64,000 nt of DNA from Owenia fusiformis (lineage: Eukaryota; Annelida; Polychaeta; Sabellida; Oweniidae), in NCBI GenBank assembly GCA_903813345.2, contig CAIIXF020000010.1:14505181-14569180 (forward strand). The letters run 5' to 3'. A program made the translations under genes and the position numbers. The notes beneath the pieces were generated by a model. The model searched no databases. It was given only the letters and a program-made list of their open reading frames with translations, and was not told where the DNA came from. Positions 56,668-64,000 of this stretch are shown piece after piece (the first letter of the stretch is position 1; every line of letters begins with the position of its first letter).

Positions 56668-59600
56668 TTAGAGTTGGTTCAAATTATCAACAGCATGATC
56701 ATCAAACGAGAAAAAAGTTGGTTCAATATTTTGAATTTCTGAGCACAGTGAGAACCATGTACTAGCAATCCCTTCCATACCAGGAGAGTCCTTTATATGG
56801 AAATTAATGAATATTGGACTCTTGAAATCTGTCCAAACGAGGGGACATTTTACAGAAAGGTGTTTCATCGAAACGATTAACTACGTCCTCACTCCTATAA
56901 GAAGTGAAGTCAAACGAATGCAAAGAGTATACAATTAGTGAAATTCTTAATGAATGATATTCTTACCAAGGCATCTGCAATAGTGTAGAGCACAATATCC
57001 CTAGTGACAGTCGGGTCCATACCCTCAGCTATCATAATCAGAACACTAAGTGGAATTTGATTTTTTGCTTGTGTAGGACTTTGCACAAACTGTGTGATGA
57101 ACTTTATCATGTCAACTCTACTATATACGGCTTTGAGCTCATCAACACGGGTCGTCAAGTAATCAATATATCTGAAGTATGTGTAAAGTATTCATGGAAA
57201 GAATGGTGAAATATAGAAATTGCACACAATAATAAAATAAATGTAATAAAAAATTTAAAAAATGCAAAAGGTTTAAACTGAATTTTTGTTTGCAAATCTG
57301 AGGCCCAACCTCAGCATATTTAGTGCAACTTTGTTCGAATGTAATGTAGCTCAATTTTGTTGAAATGTATACATATCTGGATCAATTTGAAATGATAAAT
57401 GGAAGACCTAAAAGATACATGAATCTGTAATCATTAGAATAGACCCCGACGTATAATGTTCAACTTAGATTTTAGAATATGGCTAGGTATGATTAGATTT
57501 TTTGGAAATTGTTAACAGTTTTCTGTTTTATAATCATTGGACTTACATATTTTGATTGTCAATGATGTTGTCTTTGTTAACACTACTTGCTGTAAATAGA
57601 GGGACATTCAGCAGCTCTGCATCCTGACTTGATGATCTGGACGAACGGAGAATATCCAAATATTCAGTATTTTGAAGGAATGTCTGAAAATAGAGGATAT
57701 GAATAAAAAATATCAATTCAGCTAATTACTGATGATCTGATTTTGATAGTTATAATTCTGCTGTTTATATCACAAATGATTTACGATCTCTGTTCAAGAG
57801 AGAACATCCAAAAGTCTAAATGGTCGCTACTTAAAATATATTACATTCTAAGAAATGCTCATTATGTTATATGATAGCCACAGTCATAAAGTAGCTATCA
57901 CTGTAAATGTTGTAAGCATAAGAACCTCTTCAACATTTCCTAACTCTGCCTCGCCATCAGACTGGACATTTCGTTGATCTTGTAGAAGCGTATCTAGTCT
58001 TGCCCTGTTCGTCTCATAGTCCGCGATGATACTCTCCAGATCAGCCTGGATCTGTGATAGTTTTTCTCGATACCGTCTAGCATTTTTCACATCCAAAGCT
58101 ATACCAATCCCTTTAAAAACAGACGTATTTATACAAGGTATTCGGTTGTAAGGACATAGGTACTAGTCTATAGAGTACATAGTACTCGTTTACGCATGCA
58201 CAAGTTTCGTTGCACCATACCTTAGTTTGCTATTCCCGTGTGTGCACCTATTCGTAGACAAATGGAGAGTTCTACATGTTCTATGATGCACCACCATAGA
58301 CACAGCCAGTCATGTGGGCGAAGCCATAGTTTTTCAGAAATTATCATATTTGTTCCGGTTTCTTAAAGTTGGCAATGTGGACATTATTAACTTAGGAACA
58401 CCAGCACCAGGATGGGTAGTGTCTTGGCTACTTTTGCAGACACGATATTAAAAATGTTCTTAATATTGGAAGTCATTAATGCATACTTACCTGCCATCAG
58501 AACCTTTGTACCAAAAACTGCCGCGTTTACAGCATTTGAAAATCTCGGATAGTTAGCCATGTACTTTGTCATTGAATTGATCCTTTGCTTTAATCCAGTG
58601 GCAGTATTTAAGGAAAGCTTGGTTTTTAACTCCCTTGCCGGTGCAGGACTAACGGGACTAACGGGACTACAATTCAGGGATTATAGTATATTTATTCTGC
58701 TTCATTCAAATATTACTATTTTTGGCGAAAGGAGTCTGCAAAGGTGCCGCAAAAGCAATGAATGAAGAAATATAATCGGATTAGCTAATTAAGCAAATCC
58801 ACCTAATTAAGCTAATTAGGCAACTTTAATTAGCCTATAATAGCTTATTTCTTAAAGTAAGGTTGAAATAACTCATTTAAATGGTAAATGCTTAACATAC
58901 TTACATAAATTGCTGGTCAGTTGTAATTTCATACTAAACCTGATGAGGTGATAGGGGCTGGGTAGGTGGGTTTTTGCAATGCTGCTTGACGGTTTGCTGG
59001 CTCTAGCTAGTCTAACTGAAGTTCTAACATGTGCCTATGTTCTGATGCCTTCATCTCAAATTACCTATATAACTACATATTAGCTAATTGGTATACTGCA
59101 ACTTGTATACTGTATACTTGAACCAAAGAAAACATTTTTGAACTGAAATTCTTCCATTTCAATTCCACTTTTCCTTTGTTCAGCTTAGATCTAGTAAGTT
59201 GTAGTTGTTCTATATATAGTGTTAGATACTCACATAGTTGCTGCAAATCGTAATTAATTATTTTAAATAGCAATAATATTTTTATATTATTTTTGCAATG
59301 CTGCTTGACGGTTTGCTGGCTCTAGCTAGTCTAACTGAAGTTCTAACATGTGCCTATGTTCTGATGCCTTCATCTCAAATTACCTATATAACTACATATT
59401 AGCTAATTGGTATACTGCAAGTAAATTCAAGCATGAATAAAACTATGCTATTGTAAGCTTAATTAACTAAAGGTCAGCATTGGGCACTGGCCTAAGAGAG
59501 ATTAATAAAACTTAAAGGACCTGTCCAATTTTATATGCCATTTTAGGCAAAACAAGCTTAAGCTTTACGGCACCAATTTCAAACTCCTTTTCAATGCTTT

Positions 59601-61794
59601 TAACTTCATTCAGTTCATAAATCAAATTATTTCATGATTTTCATTTATTCTGCTTCATTCAAATATTACTATTTTTGGCGAAAGGAGTCTGCAAAGGTGC
59701 CGCAAAAGCAATGAATGAAGAAATATAATCGGATTAGCTAATTAAGCAAATCTCAAATTACCTATATAACTACATATTAGCTAATTGGTATACTGCAAGT
59801 AAATTCAAGCATGAATAAAACTATGCTATTGTAAGCTTAATTAACTAAAGGTCAGCATTGGGCACTGGCCTAAGAGAGATTAATAAAACTTAAAGGACCT
59901 GTCCAATTTTATATGCCATTTTAGGCAAAACAAGCTTAAGCTTTACGGCACCAATTTCAAACTCCTTTTCAATGCTTTTAACTTCATTCAGTTCATAAAT
60001 CAAATTATTTCATAATTTTCATTTAGTGGGACTGAACAGACTTAATAAAGACAATGTGCTTGAAATATATAACATTAGGATATATCACGATAGCTGCTGT
60101 ATCATTTTATATATACAATTCTGCTAAAATATCTTGTCATCTACATGCAGATTCTATAGTTTCAACCATTTCAATTTCTTTTTAAAACCTCTACATATCG
60201 GAATAAAATAACTTACCCAGGATTGAAATAATTATACGCTATATTGCCGTACATAATTCCTGTTCCCGTCAACGCTCTAAATCGTTTGAGCCCGTCACGA
60301 ATCTTTTTCCTATTGGCTGCCTTTTCAACAGTTTCAATTTGATTTGCTATTCTGTTAAACTCCTGTTTGGTTTTCTCTACATCACCCGGAGTAAGATCCA
60401 TGGCCGGGATGTCTACATTCGCGATGTATACGAGATTCTACATAAAAAATTAATGATAAATTTAGTATTTATACAATGAATTGCACACTTAATTGCATAT
60501 CTCTACATACAACCAATTGTTCGCATGAATCTGCCCTGTAACATACTCCTTTGAAAACTACCAGATAAAATGTGTAGGTACAATGTGTGTCACATTAAAT
60601 AAAGGAAAAAATATTTTCGTCTTCGTGGGTTCAAGTGATCAGCTCTAACTCGAGGTAATCTAAAATTTATTTTCACGAAAGAATCTTAACATGCAACAAG
60701 GCTTACCTTCAGAATGCCATGCGAGTACTTTTCGATAGCTTTCAGGCTACCAATGATTCGCTCATTTTTTATAGTGGCAGAGTAAATTAGATTGTAGAGA
60801 TCAACATTGGATTCATAAAGTGCTTTTAAGGCGTTTGCATCTGCTGAAAGTGATTGTGTATAGCCCTTGGCCCTATTCTCAAGTTCAGGGATACTCTCCT
60901 GAAAATACATTGTCAATTTCACACACAGCCCACCATATACAAGGTGTTAAGTGACCAAATTGCCTATTTTGAATCTATATTCTCATGGTCGGCTTGCCAG
61001 GTAACGCCTCATTAGCCAGTTGAGGCTCTTTACCACACCCAGGTAGATCTGAATGAACTTCAGCAAAAAATAATAAAGTCATTTGGGTATGACAAGAACG
61101 GGAGCTCATCAGATTTTGAAGGGAATGCATGGATAGGCACAGTGACCACATGGAAGAGAGATATGGAAATTGTGGAATGAATCGGTAAGACGATATCAAT
61201 CTTCAACCGTAAATAAAAAGGAATGTTTCGATCCTGCCATTTCTTTGTTCTATTAAATCACTCAAAAATTGGCACAAGTCAGATTTCGCACGAGTCAATA
61301 AAATCTGCCCCGTGCAGTCAACCACCATGGAACGTTATTTTGAATCTGCTGGTATGAAGTCAGTTAGGAGAGCTTGTCCTTCAAGAACTCAAGTACATGT
61401 ACATAATAATAATAATAGGTAAATGCCAAAATTAAAAAGTACTTGACCATTTTGTACTTGATACATTTTTATTTAGCCACTCTGTAGTGTGAAGAGTGAA
61501 ATGAGATGAAACAAAAAGTTTCTCTAGCACATCCGTATCTTTACTTCGATAGCTTTTCCTCCCAGCGTTATTGGACTTCAAACAGAAGTGAAAGTTACCC
61601 GCAAATGATATTTCCATTCAATGGAGTAAGCGATTTTTGAAGTGAAAATCTGAGCAAATTTGACCATGGCATTACACATACCTTAAATGCACATATTTCT
61701 TGGAAGTAGAGACATCCCTCAGACGCCCATGATGCTATCGACAGGGTGCTTGTTACACCGGCAAACAAAACCTTACCCAAGGCTGCCCAGTTGC
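56668..61794 (-). CDS. unrecognised helix-rich protein, at least eight exons, 5' end not found
   Basis: Exons read on the minus strand: 61682-61794, 60707-60898, 60217-60437, 58491-58666, 57926-58110, 57547-57683, 56967-57171, and a likely last exon 56668-56880 (TAA). All phases agree, giving ~480 codons. Features: a hydrophobic stretch at the known N side (ALGKVLFAGVTSTLSIASWA), a long polar helix (ESIPELENRAKGYTQSLSAD), DVEKTKQEFNRIANQIETVE, a second hydrophobic stretch NAVNAAVFGTKVLMAGIGIA, then a strong coiled coil (RRYREKLSQIQADLESIIAD). Two hydrophobic segments among long helices suggest membrane contact. I do not recognise the family. The donor after EEVLML is weak: exon 57926-58110 might instead end the protein at the TGA at 57884. 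The exon holding the start codon should lie right of 61794. Confidence 0.62.
58694..60026. repeat. interleaved recent duplications in an intron of the helical-protein gene
   Basis: Three segments occur twice, near-identically: 58694-58799 = 59649-59753 (TTTTTGGCGAAAGGAGTCTG), 58972-59101 = 59289-59420 (TGCAATGCTGCTTGACGGTT) and 59373-59645 = 59752-60026 (AAGTAAATTCAAGCATGAAT). The copy 58694-58799 lies right beside exon 58491-58666. The order implies two or more overlapping tandem events. Confidence 0.85.
61543..61640. repeat. fragment of an arm of the 2.1 kb inverted-repeat element
   Basis: GATAGCTTTTCCTCCCAGCG, TATTGGACTTCAAACAGAAG and AAAGTTACCCGCAAATGATA match 31797-31890. Only ~100 bp remain. 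Confidence 0.65.
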
Positions 61795-61859
61795 CTGTAA
61801 GAAAACATTGGTCGTGTATACATTCCTCATGGGTTACACGCACCAGTTACGTTTGAAAC

Positions 61860-62784
61860 ATAGGCTAAGGTCGATAGAAATAATTTTTAAATAAAGATGG
61901 CATGGTAATCGATCTGTGTTTATGAGAAAAAGATGATATTGGATTCTGCTGGTGCTGCCATCTTTATATCGGCCCAGAACCTATGGTTTGAAGATATGAA
62001 GGTGAACTTATATTTGAGGTTATTGCACATATGTCTATATACAAATTGATTTAATACATCGTCCATTATGAATAACAATGCCATTGTACAAACAACTGTT
62101 TTTGAATATCAAATTCTACTACATATATGGGCTTTGTATAAAACCCCCTACCTCGTACCCACGTACCGACGTACGCGGGGCATGATACAGTCTTTGAAGG
62201 GTTCAATTTTAGAATGTTAAGACTATTAAATCTCCGTCTATGCTGAACTGTAGATGCATTAATGCAATCGTAGGCCAACATTTGTCTACACATAAAATAC
62301 ACGTCAGGCCAGTGCTAAAGTGTTTATCTTATTTATCTCCATCAAAATTGCGCAATTAAAATGCTCTTTCACTAAACAAGCAATCTATGTACTAAAATCG
62401 TTTTTTATTTGCTGGGGAATTCAAGAAAGTCGTGAATTACAACATTGTCTTTATGGGTACGTGTAGATCTACTACTCTCCCCATCATTCAATTTGGAACA
62501 ATTACAGTGTCGTGTGTTGGGCTGAATTTACGATCGCTGACACTAAAATCATCATTACTGCTGTGATTAAAAAAATGATTGGCAGAATTCCATTTATCAA
62601 ATCTCCAATACATGTAAGGTCTCTGAGTAGTTATCAGAAATCTACACCAAACAGAAAATGAAAAAGCATGTGGATTTTAGAATTTTTTATTTTTGAAGTA
62701 AGATAACAGAGCCATGCTTTGATCTTTAGTCAGTTGAAGAACACTTGAACAGAATATTTTGAAGAAAAAAATGTGCCCAATATA
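61860..62784. other. no gene seen
   Basis: I found no splice-bounded coding segment here. 62700-62784 (AAAATGTGCCCAATATAT) belongs to the palindromic family of 23583-24347. Confidence 0.45.
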
Positions 62785-63113
62785 TTAAGGTATAGCTGGA
62801 AAATAACATTTTGGTAAAAAATTGCTATACCTGCACATGTTATTTTCTGGTACAAAATAAAGTATGAAGGCATGTGTTAATTTCCTTGCTTTTTTCAGGA
62901 AAGTATTATTACATTGTATACTTTTAGAAAATCCGGTAAGAGTTCAATGGGAACTCCAGGAAATTTTGATATTTCACACTTTCTATTTTTCCAAATTTTC
63001 TTTAAAAGCAAGGAAAAATACATATGCCTTCATACTTAATTTTGTACCAGAAAATAACATGTGCAGGTATAGCAATTTTTACCAAATGATGTTACTTTCC
63101 AGCTGAACCTTAA
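62785..63113. mobile_element. 329-bp TTAA-bounded MITE nested in an older repeat
   Basis: Starts TTAAGGTATAGCTGGAAAAT; ends TTTCCAGCTGAACCTTAA. Arms of ~140 bp share CTATACCTGCACATGTTATT and GCCTTCATACTT. It interrupts a relic of the 23583-24347 family. Confidence 0.75.
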
Positions 63114-63329
63114 GGTCAGGGTGCATGTTGGGAAATTTTCTGCATCCCTCAATTGAGTGACATGTTATTTTTCAAACAAGAATCACTCCTTCCCCAAATT
63201 GTCTATATCTTCCAGTTTTGCACAATGAGTGCACTAATGTGACTAGAAAAGACTTGTGAGAAGAATGTTATGATAAAGTGTATGAAAAACGAGAAAATTC
63301 CGTGAAAAAATTCAGAAAACTTTTTCCCT

Positions 63330-64000
63330 GAATTTTCTTTTTTTTCTAAGAATAATATCAATTTTTTTGAAATTGTATCATTTAGAGCAATATATTGGGC
63401 ATATTTTCTTAAAAAGTCAAAAGATTCTGTTCAGTAACCTTTCCTGCGCACCTACTCTTAGCTATTTTTCAGTCACATTTTCAGAGGGCTGAAAAGGTTA
63501 TTTCATCATGTTTGTGGTCATTCTGACCATTTCCAATTGTGTTCCCGGTCATGTAAAGGACATGTGGAACTCACGCCCGGTGATCGTACAAAAATGATGG
63601 AGGGGGGATTAGGCGATTTCTGCCAGAAAACTCAACAAATTTGGAAGATTTATTTTTTCAAGAGAAAATTTACAACTGAATTGCCAAATGAATAGGCGCA
63701 GTGCATGGCAAAATATGTTAGGTCATCTAGTATTTTTTTGAACTGATACCCTTCTAAGATATGAGATCTATTAAGCTGCTATGGAAGCTAACAGGGAATG
63801 ACAAAACAAAAATTGTCAAAACAATGCTGGATTTTGAAAAATTTTTGAACCAAGATAACAAAGTTCTGTTTGGACATCCAGTCAGTTTAACTAGTTCCAC
63901 ATATCATTTACATGACTGGGAACACAATGGAAATGGTCAGTATGACCATAATCATGATGTAATAACCTTTTCAGCCCTCTGAAAATGTGACTGGAAAATA
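63330..64000. mobile_element. relatives of the TTAA palindromic element at the right edge
   Basis: 63330-63570 repeats one arm (TTTAGAGCAATATATTGGGC, CAGTCACATTTTCAGAGGGC). A second unit starts TTAAGCTGCTATGGAAGCTA at 63772 and runs past the window edge. Both are more diverged than the copy at 23583. Confidence 0.65.

Overview
The window is animal nuclear DNA: AT-rich, with split genes and GT-AG introns, long introns full of transposons, and domain types typical of invertebrate metazoans (fibrinogen-related secreted protein, C2H2 zinc-finger protein, orphan rhodopsin-like GPCR). A marine invertebrate, perhaps a lophotrochozoan, is my best guess. The sequence alone does not settle the phylum.

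The left 44 kb is dominated by one gene on the minus strand, the 5' part of the giant E3 ubiquitin ligase HERC1. I could follow 26 coding exons from the ATG at 44029 down to 183. All splice phases agree and the frame stays open for about 1396 codons, covering the N-terminal helical region, the whole first RCC1-like propeller and the region after it. The gene continues beyond the left edge. Its large introns host other units. The 10.6 kb intron 5445-16032 holds a divergent pair of near-identical intronless genes for an unrecognised acidic coiled-coil protein. Their 3' ends look like those of replication-dependent histone genes: a 6-bp-stem, 4-nt-loop hairpin followed by a purine-rich element. 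Between the two promoters sits a very young, apparently intact tyrosine-recombinase retrotransposon (Ngaro/Pat-type, split direct repeats) with SGNH hydrolase, Gag, RT-RNase H and recombinase reading frames. The 18 kb intron 22267-40238 holds, on the plus strand, a zinc-finger gene (24615-29531) and a gene for a secreted protein with two fibrinogen-like domains (33123-38840), plus many small transposons.

Right of HERC1, 44-49 kb is mostly non-coding and has two CpG-type promoter candidates. A small mitochondrial-looking glutaredoxin-like gene (C5orf63 type, two coding exons) lies at 49.5-50.8 kb, and an intronless GPCR at 53.5-54.5 kb. From 56.7 to 61.8 kb the minus strand carries at least eight exons of an unrecognised helix-rich protein gene whose 5' end is not found. 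The rest is repeats: foldback/MITE elements with clear target duplications (8-bp hAT type, TTAA type, TA type), two tail-to-tail copies of a family with internal arrays, a 2.1 kb element with about 570-bp inverted arms, a 20-bp minisatellite, and recent local duplications.

The strongest candidate for something undescribed is the non-histone gene pair with histone-type 3' ends and duplicated, repeat-amplified promoters. Next are the retrotransposon, whose putative intron fits exactly between its first two reading frames, and the unrecognised helical gene at 56.7-61.8 kb.
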